The notes under the pieces are model-generated. The model made no database searches. It worked only from the letters and a program-made list of their open reading frames with translations, and was not told where the DNA came from. Of a DNA stretch of 64,000 nt, positions 42,870 through 52,536 are shown one piece after another. Position 1 is the first letter of the stretch, and every line of letters starts with the position of its first letter. A program made the translations under genes and the position numbers. Source of the stretch: a virus; the IMG/VR virus record IMGVR_UViG_3300041411_000178, positions 62,001 to 126,000 of that record; one strand, 5' to 3'.

Positions 42870-44393
42870 ATGATGCTGAAATCGATGGTTATGTCTGAAG
42901 ATGATTATGCATCGTTCTTTCGTCCTGCGGTGCTGGACTCCCTCAGACAAGTTCTAAAGTACTACGGCTTGGACAACGCTTCGCAGATCATTTACAACGG
43001 TGAGAACGACGTTACCAAGTTGATCGGCAGCAACAGCGATGACGGTCTGCGTGGCGATATGTTCACCGACGGCACCTTCCGTAACAAACTGTACATCGTG
43101 GTAGAGAAAGAAGACACCCCATTTAACACCGGTTATTCCAACCAGCGTCGTGAACCGACCGAACGCCCGGTATGGTTAACCGATGACGAAGAGCCTATGG
43201 GTCTGTACCCGGCCTTCTCCGGTGTAAAGGTTAACGTATCCGTCGTGGCCTCGTTTAACAGCCAAAAGCTGGCGGACCACTACGTACGCCGTATTAACCG
43301 TCTGCGTGATAACCAGATGGCAGACATGGCTTTCAGTGCCACAGTTCACCTGGGCGTTAACAACGGCATCCTCGCTTGCATGCAGGACATCCACGCACTG
43401 ATCCTCAAGAACGAACCGACTACGCCTGATTTCGGGACGTGGTTCAACAAGTATTGTCAGGTACCCTTTACCACTATTTCCAACGTGGCAGGCAAGAACA
43501 AACGCCTGGTGGTTCCTCAGCGTCTGGACTACATCGGTATCCAGTGGGAAGGCGCAGAGATCCAACGTGCACGTAAAGGTTCTACCATTGGCAAGTATGA
43601 AGTGGAGATGAAGTACTTCTTCTATTTCAACGAGTTCACCAACTGGGAGTTCTTTTACCCGTTGGACGTTTATCAGGATGAGATCCCGGCTAAGTGGATT
43701 CCTATCCCCAACGAACAGTTCACACGTCCGTTCAACGTACGGGTAGCGCCTGAGGTGGCATGGGGTCTGTCTAACCAGATCACGCGTCAGCAGGAAGCCC
43801 CCTACTTCATGAAGTTGCCTAAACACGATCCTTGGGTCATGGCGCGGGTGCCGTTTGTACAGCCGATCATTCAGGCACGGTTGGCGGTGGAGAATATCGA
43901 GAACCAAGAGCTGGTCAACATCTTCGACATTCCAGGCTTTAAATGGAACGAGCAGGTGAAGGCTTATATGCTCCGTCGTCACAAGGTAGCCTTTACTCAG
44001 TTCTCCACGCCGTTCCTGATCTGGGTGTACAGCAACAACCTGCGCATCCTACCCACTCAGTTGAGTATGGATGAGACAGGCTCTGTAAGGCTCTCCAGGC
44101 TGCCTACGATGAAGAATGTGCATCACATCGTGGTAACGCTCGATTATTCCATCCGCGACTACACAGACGACTTCTGGGCCGATCTGCAAAAGAACCCCCA
44201 GGACCTCAATCTGTTGCCAGCTATTTTCCCGTGGTATCGCTGGGACTTGTTGCCTGAGCCATGGCTCGCACACATTCCGCAGATCCGTAAGGACATCGAT
44301 AAAGGCTTAGGCCTGCCAGGTCATAACCCGACCCGGTACATGATGAACCTTGGGCTTAATGCATATGTATTGATAGAGGACAAACGCAAATGA
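42870..44393 (+). CDS. Virion structural protein, 507 aa
   Basis: I start at ATG 42870 (a second ATG follows at once); the TTG at 42855 has no ribosome site. The protein is rich in aromatic residues, Pro and Asn, with a mixed fold and no membrane segment. WEFFYPLDVYQDEIPAKWIP is a typical stretch. Such composition fits tail, neck or baseplate proteins. It begins a run of four genes with overlaps or gaps of only a few bases, all of similar style, so they probably form one sub-assembly of the particle. The stop overlaps the next start (ATGA). No family recognised. Confidence 0.6.
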   Translation: MMLKSMVMSEDDYASFFRPAVLDSLRQVLKYYGLDNASQIIYNGENDVTKLIGSNSDDGLRGDMFTDGTFRNKLYIVVEKEDTPFNTGYSNQRREPTERPVWLTDDEEPMGLYPAFSGVKVNVSVVASFNSQKLADHYVRRINRLRDNQMADMAFSATVHLGVNNGILACMQDIHALILKNEPTTPDFGTWFNKYCQVPFTTISNVAGKNKRLVVPQRLDYIGIQWEGAEIQRARKGSTIGKYEVEMKYFFYFNEFTNWEFFYPLDVYQDEIPAKWIPIPNEQFTRPFNVRVAPEVAWGLSNQITRQQEAPYFMKLPKHDPWVMARVPFVQPIIQARLAVENIENQELVNIFDIPGFKWNEQVKAYMLRRHKVAFTQFSTPFLIWVYSNNLRILPTQLSMDETGSVRLSRLPTMKNVHHIVVTLDYSIRDYTDDFWADLQKNPQDLNLLPAIFPWYRWDLLPEPWLAHIPQIRKDIDKGLGLPGHNPTRYMMNLGLNAYVLIEDKRK

Positions 44394-45679
44394 GCCTGAA
44401 GACAACACCGCTGGGACAGGAGCTTCCGCCAGAACCGGAACGTCCCAAGATTTACAGCAATACGTACAAGCACACCATCGTAGACTCGGCTTATACACCT
44501 GAGACGTCGTTGCTGACGATGGTAGACGGTACTCCGCGACTGATGGAGTACTACCGTCGAGAGTTGGGTGCCGACGAAGAGGTCTCCACCTTCCAGCCGG
44601 ATAACTCGGCGGTGTATCAAAGCTACGCCCGTATCAAGAACCTGATCGGTAAACAGGACGGTGCAGGGGCTTACGCCTTTGACCCCACTACTGGCGAGTC
44701 GTCGGGTACGTTCGAGATGTGGCTGGCGTTCGACTTGGCTCCGTTGCAGTATGACGTGGCCATCATGGACATTGGTGAAGGGCGCGCGGGCTTGTTCCAC
44801 ATTACCCAGCAACCTGAGATCCGTAACGACACCTCGAACAAGGTCTACCTGTGTACCTTTGAGAAACTCGGTATCCTGACCGAGCAGATCTTTGCACAGC
44901 TGGATATCCGTGTGGTTAAGGAGTGGGTCTACTCCAAGGACTCTGCGTTGCATGGTGGTATCTCCATCATCACCGACACAGAGTTCACCACGGCCAAGGA
45001 ACTGTTCAACTGGCGGTTAACGATTGCCAACTTCATCATGAACACGTTCTATTGGAACCCGGAGCGGACCATTTGCTGGGAAGACCAACACAAGCGGAAG
45101 ATCTACGACCAGTACCTGGTTAAGTTCCTCGCAGCGCAAATGCCGTCTGATCTGCGAACCTCCTACCCGCCGATCAATCAGTTCTCCACGCAATACGGTG
45201 GACGGGAATACGGTGGCTTTGGCGACATCAACATTTGGGAAGTTCTGATGCGGGGAGACTTCAACCTGCTCCCTGTAGCCAAGAACTCGGACGTAACGAT
45301 CGTATCCACCAACCGTCTGATCAATAGCCGTCAATACGGTAACCTGCGTTCCAGCAAGTTTGATTGGGTGGTGGTGGTCGATCCAGAACGTTACCAGATC
45401 CAGCGTGCGTATTTCAACATGGATGGTTTCCCGCTGTTAGCCTCCAGCCCGCAATACAAAACGACCTACTTGTTCACCCCTGAGTTCTACGAGGGTCAAC
45501 CCCAGAATGAGTTTGAACATCTGGTGGTCGACGCCCTGAAGAACCAGATGGTAGACCGGGAGAGACTCTTGAACTACTGCAAGGGTTACTTCCAACTGGA
45601 CAAGTGGAAACAACTTTACCACGGCGCTATCCTGCTGCTGTTGATTCAGGTGAGCCGTAAGTTCGGACCCCCTCTATGA
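44390..45679 (+). CDS. Virion structural protein, 429 aa
   Basis: The ATG overlaps the preceding stop, with GAGGACAAACGCAA upstream. The protein has a Pro-rich N-terminus (LPPEPERPK) and a body rich in Tyr, Trp and Phe with many short beta segments (FDWVVVVDPERYQIQRAYF). No signal peptide. The end overlaps the next gene. Similar in texture to its neighbours at 42870 and 46419, which supports a shared structural role, but there is no diagnostic motif. Confidence 0.6.
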   Translation: MSLKTTPLGQELPPEPERPKIYSNTYKHTIVDSAYTPETSLLTMVDGTPRLMEYYRRELGADEEVSTFQPDNSAVYQSYARIKNLIGKQDGAGAYAFDPTTGESSGTFEMWLAFDLAPLQYDVAIMDIGEGRAGLFHITQQPEIRNDTSNKVYLCTFEKLGILTEQIFAQLDIRVVKEWVYSKDSALHGGISIITDTEFTTAKELFNWRLTIANFIMNTFYWNPERTICWEDQHKRKIYDQYLVKFLAAQMPSDLRTSYPPINQFSTQYGGREYGGFGDINIWEVLMRGDFNLLPVAKNSDVTIVSTNRLINSRQYGNLRSSKFDWVVVVDPERYQIQRAYFNMDGFPLLASSPQYKTTYLFTPEFYEGQPQNEFEHLVVDALKNQMVDRERLLNYCKGYFQLDKWKQLYHGAILLLLIQVSRKFGPPL

Positions 45680-46416
45680 AAATGCTCTATCCTCGTTATG
45701 GTGCCGTACGGAATCGGTTGATTGAACTGTACGGCATTTTGAATCACAACGTCTTTGGGGTCTGGGTGGCCCCTAAGAGTTTGATGACTCTCGAAGACTT
45801 GCGTGGACGTTATCACAACAACCAGGCTGGGTTCGCCAATGATCACAACTATTACGACGAACCCCAGCTGCGTCAGATGAAGATCCCGCAGGTGTTGCAC
45901 TTCTTGCCCAACATCACCCACCCTGACGAATTGGGTTTCAACAAGGCCAACGAAACTGTACCGCTTATCTACGAATCCATTCAGGAGTACTTGAGCCTGT
46001 GGTGTGAGATGATTCGTACGGTGCCTGAGTTCAAGTCTCCTCCTCGTGAGGAACTGCGGCAGTTGGAGAACCTGGCGTACATGTTGTTCAGGACGTATGA
46101 ACGGATTAAACCGTTTGTAATTAACCAGGCTATTCGAGAAGCCGGTAAGGACGATCGTCGACAGGAAGGTCAAGGTCTGGCTTCTCTGGGTATGCTGTTT
46201 ACCATGACCCCAATGTTGAACAAGGGCGTGGGGCAGGAGATCAGCTTTGTCAGTCACCTGGATGACCTCGAAGGTCATGAGAACTCTGCGTACATGGTGG
46301 ACCATGGTGTGACGTCGCCGGGTAACTTCTTCCCGACGCGTATCTCTTCGGACAGCCTGACCCATGTGGAAGTCCATCAGGAACCCAATGACTGGATCTT
46401 CCGAGGGGATAACTAA
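45676..46416 (+). CDS. Virion-operon protein, 246 aa
   Basis: The ATG overlaps the stop of the previous gene; no clear ribosome site is visible, so translation probably depends on coupling. The product is helical and charged, with a His/Asn-rich stretch (RYHNNQAGFANDHNYYDE at about 30-47). It ends 2 bases before the next start. No family recognised. Confidence 0.6.
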   Translation: MKMLYPRYGAVRNRLIELYGILNHNVFGVWVAPKSLMTLEDLRGRYHNNQAGFANDHNYYDEPQLRQMKIPQVLHFLPNITHPDELGFNKANETVPLIYESIQEYLSLWCEMIRTVPEFKSPPREELRQLENLAYMLFRTYERIKPFVINQAIREAGKDDRRQEGQGLASLGMLFTMTPMLNKGVGQEISFVSHLDDLEGHENSAYMVDHGVTSPGNFFPTRISSDSLTHVEVHQEPNDWIFRGDN

Positions 46417-46418
46417 TC

Positions 46419-47777
46419 ATGGAGATGCCAAAGCCAATAGCCAACATCATTGCGCACGCGAATGCCATTGATGCCGTGGGCTACGAGCGAGTCTTTACTG
46501 TTGATGCCATGATCGTCACCCCGACTGAGCAAGTCCCCCTGTTGATCCCTAATGGGTTTGCTTGCTTGTCGCTGTTTGGTCCTGCCCATGGTGGTGGTAT
46601 CTCGCACAGCGATAACGCACGCATTAAAGCTCAGATCCAGCCCGGCGTGTACATGCGTCGCATATTGCCCCATAAGGACAACCTCTTTATCGAGGTGACC
46701 GAACGGGTAGGGATCACGCAGATCATGCGCCGGTGGCGTGCTGTGCCTCTGGGAGACGCTGACCCGGAGATGCAGGGTGGTAACTCGGCTCTGGCTGACT
46801 TGACCACCAAAGACGAAACCAACATGATCACGGTGACCTTCCAGTTGTTTGAGACAGGCTATGCCTTGCTCAGGAACGAACTGGTCTCTGACACTGTGTT
46901 GATGACTACGCTGAAGGATCTGTTGCATGGGATTCTTACTGCGTATGGTCAGGGCGTTGCACTGACAGGTGCTGATGCTTTTAAAGGTGTCAACATCGAA
47001 GAGCCAGTGGACAACGCACGGGTATTCAGTCATGTGGCGATTCCTGCTGCTGTACCGCTAGTTAAACTGGCGATGTGGTTGCAGGAGCATGACGAGTTCG
47101 GTTTCTACAACACGGGGTTGGGGTGCTACTACCGGAAGGGAATGTGGTGGATCTATCCACTGTATCGCACAGGGCGCTATGAGCGGGCTCCAAAGGTACT
47201 GAACGTATATCGGGTACCCGAAGACGTGATTCCGTCTCTAAAGCGCTCGTACTACCTGGAAGGGAAGGTATTGACCGTACTGTCAACAGGTGGAGGGGCT
47301 ACGAAGGACGGCTCTGACATCAAGAAGCAGAACGTCGGTACTGGTAAGCGGATTATCACCGCGGATGCTGCCATGGGTGAGACCGGTGTGTACTACAACA
47401 AAGGTCAGGCCATGACAACACGTGCTGACTCCCTGTCGGAGTACCAGACGTCTAAGCGAGCCAGTGGTGAGGAAATGATGGGCTACCATGCAGAGCCTAC
47501 CAACAACCTCTGTAAGCACCTGTCTGAGAATGCTCGGAACGACGGTAACCTGGTACAGGTTGCTTGGCACAACTCTGATGCCTCTCAGATTGAACCGGGG
47601 ATGGCTGTTCGTTACTTCTACATGAGTGGGAGTAATAACCTGGTGTACAAGGAAGGTACAGTGCACTTCATCAAGTCTGAATGGCAGATGGATACACAGA
47701 GCGTAGGACAACCTACTTTCAGGGAGAAGGCTCTTTTAGGTTTGTTCATTTCTGACGAAGAGATTGCTGCGGAATAA
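46419..47777 (+). CDS. Virion structural protein, 452 aa
   Basis: Starts after GAGGGGATAACTAATC. The N-terminal 150 residues are beta-rich (NLFIEVTERVG), followed by a helical domain at about 150-215. A Gly/Ser/Thr-rich region of about 285-350 looks exposed. The C-terminal part resembles a beta sandwich. No membrane segment. It ends the four-gene block and is followed by a 150-base gap with a terminator and a 47-residue gene. A baseplate or tail role is a guess from composition. Confidence 0.6.
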   Translation: MEMPKPIANIIAHANAIDAVGYERVFTVDAMIVTPTEQVPLLIPNGFACLSLFGPAHGGGISHSDNARIKAQIQPGVYMRRILPHKDNLFIEVTERVGITQIMRRWRAVPLGDADPEMQGGNSALADLTTKDETNMITVTFQLFETGYALLRNELVSDTVLMTTLKDLLHGILTAYGQGVALTGADAFKGVNIEEPVDNARVFSHVAIPAAVPLVKLAMWLQEHDEFGFYNTGLGCYYRKGMWWIYPLYRTGRYERAPKVLNVYRVPEDVIPSLKRSYYLEGKVLTVLSTGGGATKDGSDIKKQNVGTGKRIITADAAMGETGVYYNKGQAMTTRADSLSEYQTSKRASGEEMMGYHAEPTNNLCKHLSENARNDGNLVQVAWHNSDASQIEPGMAVRYFYMSGSNNLVYKEGTVHFIKSEWQMDTQSVGQPTFREKALLGLFISDEEIAAE

Positions 47778-47870
47778 ATCTTCAGCCGCTTCCCTATGCC
47801 TATGTTCGAAAGGACTAACTCTTGGGAGACCAGGGGGGAGGGTGAGGGGAGTTGGCTGATATTAACTAGC

Positions 47871-47895
47871 CCCTTAGCGTAGCTAAGGGTTTCCT
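47871..47895 (+). terminator. Hairpin terminator
   Basis: CCCTTAGC, loop GTA, GCTAAGGG, followed by TTTCCTT. A purine-rich G-run stretch (47824-47851) precedes it. It separates the structural block from the small gene at 47927. Confidence 0.65.
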
Positions 47896-47926
47896 TGTTC
47901 TGCTGTACAAAGGGGAATAGGCAATA

Positions 47927-48070
47927 ATGTTAAATGACCTTACCAAGAAAAAGATCAACATTTTGGGGCTGTTGCTTCCAAAGCCCTCCAAAGAGCAGAA
48001 GGAGGCGCGCGACGCACTCGCCAAGCCAGAACACGACAAACTGATTGAAAGCGCTCTGCGCGTGTTGTAG
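47927..48070 (+). CDS. Small basic protein, 47 aa
   Basis: A complete frame of 47 residues (MLNDLTKKKINILGLLLPKP at the N-terminus) with AGGGGAATAGG upstream and its own terminator on either side. It is highly charged, with a short Leu-rich patch and a Lys/Glu-rich C-terminal helix. Nothing in it suggests a function. Placement between two hairpins and correct codon style are the reasons to call it real. Confidence 0.5.
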   Translation: MLNDLTKKKINILGLLLPKPSKEQKEARDALAKPEHDKLIESALRVL

Positions 48071-48088
48071 ACGGTTATAGCGGCTATA

Positions 48089-48128
48089 TTAATACCCTAA
48101 CCGCTCCTAGGAGCGGTTAGGGTATTAA
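48089..48128. terminator. Bidirectional hairpin, perfect 40-base palindrome
   Basis: Bases 48089-48108 are exactly complementary to 48109-48128, centred on CCTAGG. It lies between the small plus-strand gene and the convergent helicase gene. On the minus strand it is followed by AATATAGCCGCTATAA, a variant of the recurring terminator tail. Confidence 0.8.
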
Positions 48129-48144
48129 GCTCCATTCTAGTTCT

Positions 48145-49692
48145 TTATGCTGCTACACCGAAGTGATCGAAATCGTTCTCTAGATCGCCATTCTCATTTA
48201 GACGCTGTGTCAAACTGCGACGGAAAGCTGCTTTCTTGCCAATGTCGTGTTCCAAGCCTTTCTCAGGATGCAAATCGTAGATCCCAAAGCGTTCTTCTGG
48301 CAAACATCCTTCGCCCCGTTGTTTACCTACGCAGAACGTGAAGTAAACCTTGAAGGTTGTTTTGGCCACATGGATGGTGATGACCACATCCACTTCGTTG
48401 GTGATTTTCGTCGAGGTTTCAGTAAGCGACTTACCGGACACTTCTCGAGCAAAGTACACCTCAGACTCTTCGTCCGATTCCTGTAGCTTCATCTTGGCTG
48501 CTGGAGACAATTGATGAGGCGTCAAGAAGCAGATACCGCGAGCAATAATGAAACCCCTGATCTTCCGGAAGTGCATTTGCAGCTTGTCGGACTTTGTTTC
48601 GCCAGGGATCTTGTCGATGTTTTGCAGACCGCAGTAGTCGTAGGCCCAGAAGATGATCTCGTGACCTTTGAGTTCCAGTTGACGGCAACGAGCAAACATG
48701 GTATTCGCCGAGTCTTTACTGGAATCAATTTGGTTGATGATGAGATACCAACCATTTTCTTTAAAGCAGCTAACGATGGCATCAACGATGTCCATGTTCT
48801 CAGCAGTCTGGAAGTCAGAGGTAATCCCGTGACGTGCAGAGAGCGCCAGCTTGTACATGCGCATGATGATCAGATCCATGGTGTCTTCAGCAGACTCCAG
48901 GAGGATCGTAGGGATCTTGGCCTTGTCACGCAGCATAGGCTTGTTGTAGAGACCGATACTGGCAACCATGTGACTCGTAGCGAGAGACTTACCCCGGTTA
49001 GTCAACGCTTCGATCATGTACATCTTGCCACGGCGGAAACCACCATCAGGATTCAAGGCAATGTTCAAGCCCTGGATACCTGACTTCATGATGCCTTCAA
49101 GACTGTTCTCGCGCTTAGCCATGTCGATGATGGCATTAAACGAGTCAGGAGCTTCAGACGTCACCTGAGCAACGATTTCAGATTGACGTTCTTCCATGCC
49201 CTGGTTGACACCGGCTTGGACCAAATCGATCAGGTTAGCCCAATCGTCTTTGCCCATGTCATTGATGTCTTTGAAGTAGAAGTCCTTAATTGCCTTCTTG
49301 AACTTCTTGGCAAACTCTTCACCTTCCGAGTTAAGCCGGATCTCAGAAATGTGCTGGTAGATAACTTTACGAGTCATCTCATCACTGGCTTGATCTTCCA
49401 GACCATGCTGGATTGCTTCTTTCAAGCTCTCATCATTCTTGACGAACATGCTCACACGTTGCATCAAAGATGATTTTATGACCAGTACATCTTCTTCGGG
49501 CTGTTCCAACAGCCAGCGGATAGTTGCGCGAATGCTATCCCGGATCCCTTTGTCCTGAGTAAAGACGTCGGAGTTGGGGACGGGCAGTTCGTTTAACGTA
49601 TCTACCAGTTCCGTGATTAGGTTAGTGTCTTTCAGCTTCTTAGCCTGATACAACGCAGACAACAACTTAACCAGTACCAATAAATCGTTCAT
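48145..49692 (-). CDS. DnaB-like replicative helicase
   Basis: The 515-residue protein has an N-terminal helical domain (about 1-195) and a RecA-like ATPase domain. ALTNRGKS at 229-236 is the Walker A motif. A hydrophobic strand before an acidic residue, EIIFWAYDY, matches Walker B of DnaB-type helicases. LLESAEDTMDLIIMRMYKL fits the DnaB motif that follows Walker A. A C-terminal region with basic residues (RSLTQRLNENGD) completes it. It would act as the hexameric fork helicase for the split family B polymerase. It stands alone on the minus strand between the structural block and the capsid genes, and diverges by 23 bases from the 49716 gene. Confidence 0.8.
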   Translation of the reverse strand: MNDLLVLVKLLSALYQAKKLKDTNLITELVDTLNELPVPNSDVFTQDKGIRDSIRATIRWLLEQPEEDVLVIKSSLMQRVSMFVKNDESLKEAIQHGLEDQASDEMTRKVIYQHISEIRLNSEGEEFAKKFKKAIKDFYFKDINDMGKDDWANLIDLVQAGVNQGMEERQSEIVAQVTSEAPDSFNAIIDMAKRENSLEGIMKSGIQGLNIALNPDGGFRRGKMYMIEALTNRGKSLATSHMVASIGLYNKPMLRDKAKIPTILLESAEDTMDLIIMRMYKLALSARHGITSDFQTAENMDIVDAIVSCFKENGWYLIINQIDSSKDSANTMFARCRQLELKGHEIIFWAYDYCGLQNIDKIPGETKSDKLQMHFRKIRGFIIARGICFLTPHQLSPAAKMKLQESDEESEVYFAREVSGKSLTETSTKITNEVDVVITIHVAKTTFKVYFTFCVGKQRGEGCLPEERFGIYDLHPEKGLEHDIGKKAAFRRSLTQRLNENGDLENDFDHFGVAA

Positions 49693-49715
49693 TAGGAAAC
49701 CCCTAGGAGCTGAAA

Positions 49716-50264
49716 ATGATTCTTAAGACCCCTCAAGGGAAGTCAGTCCGTATTTTTTATCTGACCAGCGAGATGCAACGTTTGCTGGCCAGTCAAGCAA
49801 TTCCGTTCAGCGATCTTTCTAAGCTGTCAACATATCATCAGAAGTTGACGTTCGGTGAAATCGCAAACATTCTCAAGTTCCAATACCTCGTTGCTCAAGA
49901 GCTGGGTGTTCTGCTCATCGACCCGAAACATCTGTTCGGTGAAGGGTACAACGCGGGCATGGTCGAGGCTGCATTTAATAGCCTGGACGGTGAAAGCTTA
50001 TCCGCAATTGTTAAGGACACCAAGTCCTTCAGTTGCATCGACGCGGGCATGAACACCATTATCTTTCTATTTAATGGGGAGAACGCTCCAAAGGCTCCTG
50101 GCTTCGACACGCTAGAGTGTGTCACTTTCTCTGGCGCTTTGCTGGAAACAATTTTTGCTAAGGTGGGATACATGGAATCCCACAACGGTAAAATCCCAAA
50201 ACCTAACCAGGGTGAATTTACCTTGGCAGAGGTTTACAAACTGGTTAGTATACAAAACCCGTAA
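49716..50264 (+). CDS. Hypothetical protein, 182 aa
   Basis: Starts after TAGGAGCTGAAA. Soluble mixed alpha/beta protein with a hydrophobic, slightly aromatic N-terminal half and no tag or membrane segment. It lies 76 bases before the capsid gene, whose promoter is probably in that gap (AT-rich ACAAATATATTTGT at about 50300). Its codon use is ordinary, unlike the capsid gene, so it is unlikely to be an abundant capsid component. Confidence 0.6.
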   Translation: MILKTPQGKSVRIFYLTSEMQRLLASQAIPFSDLSKLSTYHQKLTFGEIANILKFQYLVAQELGVLLIDPKHLFGEGYNAGMVEAAFNSLDGESLSAIVKDTKSFSCIDAGMNTIIFLFNGENAPKAPGFDTLECVTFSGALLETIFAKVGYMESHNGKIPKPNQGEFTLAEVYKLVSIQNP

Positions 50265-50340
50265 CTTCACTGTATTTTATGTGTAGCGCTAATACACAGA
50301 CAAATATATTTGTTCACATCCTCAGTAAAGGATTCGAGTC

Positions 50341-52533
50341 ATGGCCTTTAAACAAGTCACCGCGTCTCTGAAGAATACCGGAAACCTCTTCAGCGCCGTT
50401 CGTACCGCCCTGGGCAACAACCAACTCAACACCGTGATCGGGGCTGAAAGCTTCGATACCTTCGCTGACGGCGTGAAAAGCATTGCCGGCGTTGAAAGTC
50501 ACCAGCTGACCACGCTGTTCAACAACGTCACTCCAAAGCAGTTCGACGCGTTCGCTGGCTCCCTGAACCGCTCCGGCGTTCCTGGCACCGAAATGGCGAT
50601 CATGGGCGAAGCAGCCAAGGCTCTGGCCGAAGTCACTGGTATCGAGGGTTTCTCGCTCCAGAACTTCAAAGGCAGCGAGATGGACATCAAGGCAGCCAAC
50701 CTGACCTTGAACGCCCAGTCGCACCTGCAAACTCCTGGCGCTGAAGCGCTGTTCTCCACCATCACCGTTCGTTACGAAGACGAAGGCGCCAACCTGGTAG
50801 TCCGCGCTGCGGGTATCGGTTCGTACGCCTACGGCAACTCGGCATGGCAGTCGGCTTCCGAACTGCGTCCGATCTTCGGCCTGCTGCGTACCGGCGACAT
50901 GTTCAAGGACGAAGTCCTGGCCGTACATCCGGTATACCCGGAAAACGCCAACGACGACAACCGCGACTTCTTCGTTGATACCGCGATCGTTCCAGCCGGC
51001 ACTGCTACCTACCCGGAAGCAGACGCCTACAACCGTAGCTCCCACGCTACTCAGTTCCTGAAAGTTCCGAACACCATTCCGAACTACCTGGCACTGACCC
51101 AGGTTCCTGGCCAGCGTCCATGGACCAGCACCGATGAACTCGAGTCCAACTCGCTGGTCATCAAAGAAGTTCTCGCTTCCGCTAAACTGGGCGCGACCAA
51201 CATCAACTTCTTCATCAACACCGTTGCGATCTCGAACAACACCTTCGGCCCTACCAGCCAAGGCCAGTCGTCCGACGACCGTGAAGTAAACCTGCACCTG
51301 CGCGCTCTGCCAGGCTTCTCGGTTCTGGACAAAGATGGCGCACCGGTCGGCGAGACCCTGTTCGCTGCTTTCAAAACCGCCGGTTACGAGCCTCTGCTGA
51401 ACATCAGCATGAACGGCAACTACCAGCGCCAGAGCAACGAGCTGCGTCTGAACTCCGGTCAAGTGACCGTGCACGGCCTGCGTGACCTGACCAACGGCAA
51501 CGTTGTCACCATGCACAAAGCCGACGCTACCCAAAAGGGCCTGATCAAGTCCCTGACTGCTGGCGCCGTTACCGGTGTCGACATGGGCGGCAACGTGTCC
51601 AACACCTCCCGCGGTAACTTCGGCTACCGTATCGAAGTGTTCGATGCTGACAAGCGTCTGAGCGTACGTCGCAACAGCCCGGTCTCGGTCAAGTACCCAG
51701 TATCGGCTGACGACGTGAACCAAGCGTCCCTGGACTTCGCGATTCAGCAAATGTCCATCGCCATCAACAACCAGTGCTCGAAGAAAGCGTTCGATGTGGC
51801 TCAGGAACACCTGAAGTACATCACCTCGATCGACGGCTCTCCAGTTGTTGGTAACCAACAGGGCTCCAACGTCCTGCCAGGTCAGCACTACGTTTCGGCT
51901 GCGGCCGTTAACCGTTCGTTCAAGATCAAGGACCGTGTATCGTCCCTGGACTCGGCTGACGTGTTCGACAACGTTGCTGCTGTGTTCCTGAACGAGCTCA
52001 GCGACATCACTGCTGCCCTGAACACCAAGTCGGGTCTGGCTGCGATCGCTGAATACGGCGGCACCGACAAGATCGAATGGACCGTCGTGGTTCACCAGAA
52101 CTTGGCGCGCTTCCTGATGCGCTCGGGCGACGCTCGCTCCCTGGGTCCAGTGACCCCGATGACCATCGTTGAGACCAACTTCGACAGCCAAATCGGCCAA
52201 CTGCTGATCGTTCCGAAGAACACGTCCACCAACGACTTCATCAACCCGCTGGGCGGCATCGGCGTGAACATCTCGAAAGAGAACATCGTCGTACAGGGTA
52301 ACGTGACTCGTGACCAGCAGGACTTCGGTGTGGTCATGACCATGCCTACCTACCGTCACTGGCCGCTGAACGTCATCATCGGCTCGCTGATCATCGAAGA
52401 TGCTCACGAGTTCCTGGGTGACGATGGCCTGCTGACCAAGCTGGCGAAGCAGATCGTTCAGGTTGAAGGTCTGAACGAAGGTATCGCTGCGCTGGTTACC
52501 GCGACTGAAGGTAACGCACCTGTAAACCCGTAA
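50341..52533 (+). CDS. Major capsid protein, phiKZ gp120 type, with N-terminal delta part
   Basis: The 730-residue protein starts after AAAGGATTCGAGTC. It has the most biased codon use in the window, as expected for the most abundant virion protein. Four Gly-x-Glu or related sites occur in the first 140 residues: GAE36-SFD, GVE52-S, GIE102-GF and GAE135-ALF. The last is followed by ALFSTITVRYEDEG, a good mature N-terminus, so about 135 residues would be removed by the prohead protease. The body is a mixed alpha/beta shell protein with Asn/Thr-rich loops. The GAESFD tag at 34-39 is identical to one inside the portal. It is followed by a long structured 3-prime untranslated region. Confidence 0.85.
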   Translation: MAFKQVTASLKNTGNLFSAVRTALGNNQLNTVIGAESFDTFADGVKSIAGVESHQLTTLFNNVTPKQFDAFAGSLNRSGVPGTEMAIMGEAAKALAEVTGIEGFSLQNFKGSEMDIKAANLTLNAQSHLQTPGAEALFSTITVRYEDEGANLVVRAAGIGSYAYGNSAWQSASELRPIFGLLRTGDMFKDEVLAVHPVYPENANDDNRDFFVDTAIVPAGTATYPEADAYNRSSHATQFLKVPNTIPNYLALTQVPGQRPWTSTDELESNSLVIKEVLASAKLGATNINFFINTVAISNNTFGPTSQGQSSDDREVNLHLRALPGFSVLDKDGAPVGETLFAAFKTAGYEPLLNISMNGNYQRQSNELRLNSGQVTVHGLRDLTNGNVVTMHKADATQKGLIKSLTAGAVTGVDMGGNVSNTSRGNFGYRIEVFDADKRLSVRRNSPVSVKYPVSADDVNQASLDFAIQQMSIAINNQCSKKAFDVAQEHLKYITSIDGSPVVGNQQGSNVLPGQHYVSAAAVNRSFKIKDRVSSLDSADVFDNVAAVFLNELSDITAALNTKSGLAAIAEYGGTDKIEWTVVVHQNLARFLMRSGDARSLGPVTPMTIVETNFDSQIGQLLIVPKNTSTNDFINPLGGIGVNISKENIVVQGNVTRDQQDFGVVMTMPTYRHWPLNVIIGSLIIEDAHEFLGDDGLLTKLAKQIVQVEGLNEGIAALVTATEGNAPVNP

Positions 52534-52536
52534 TAA

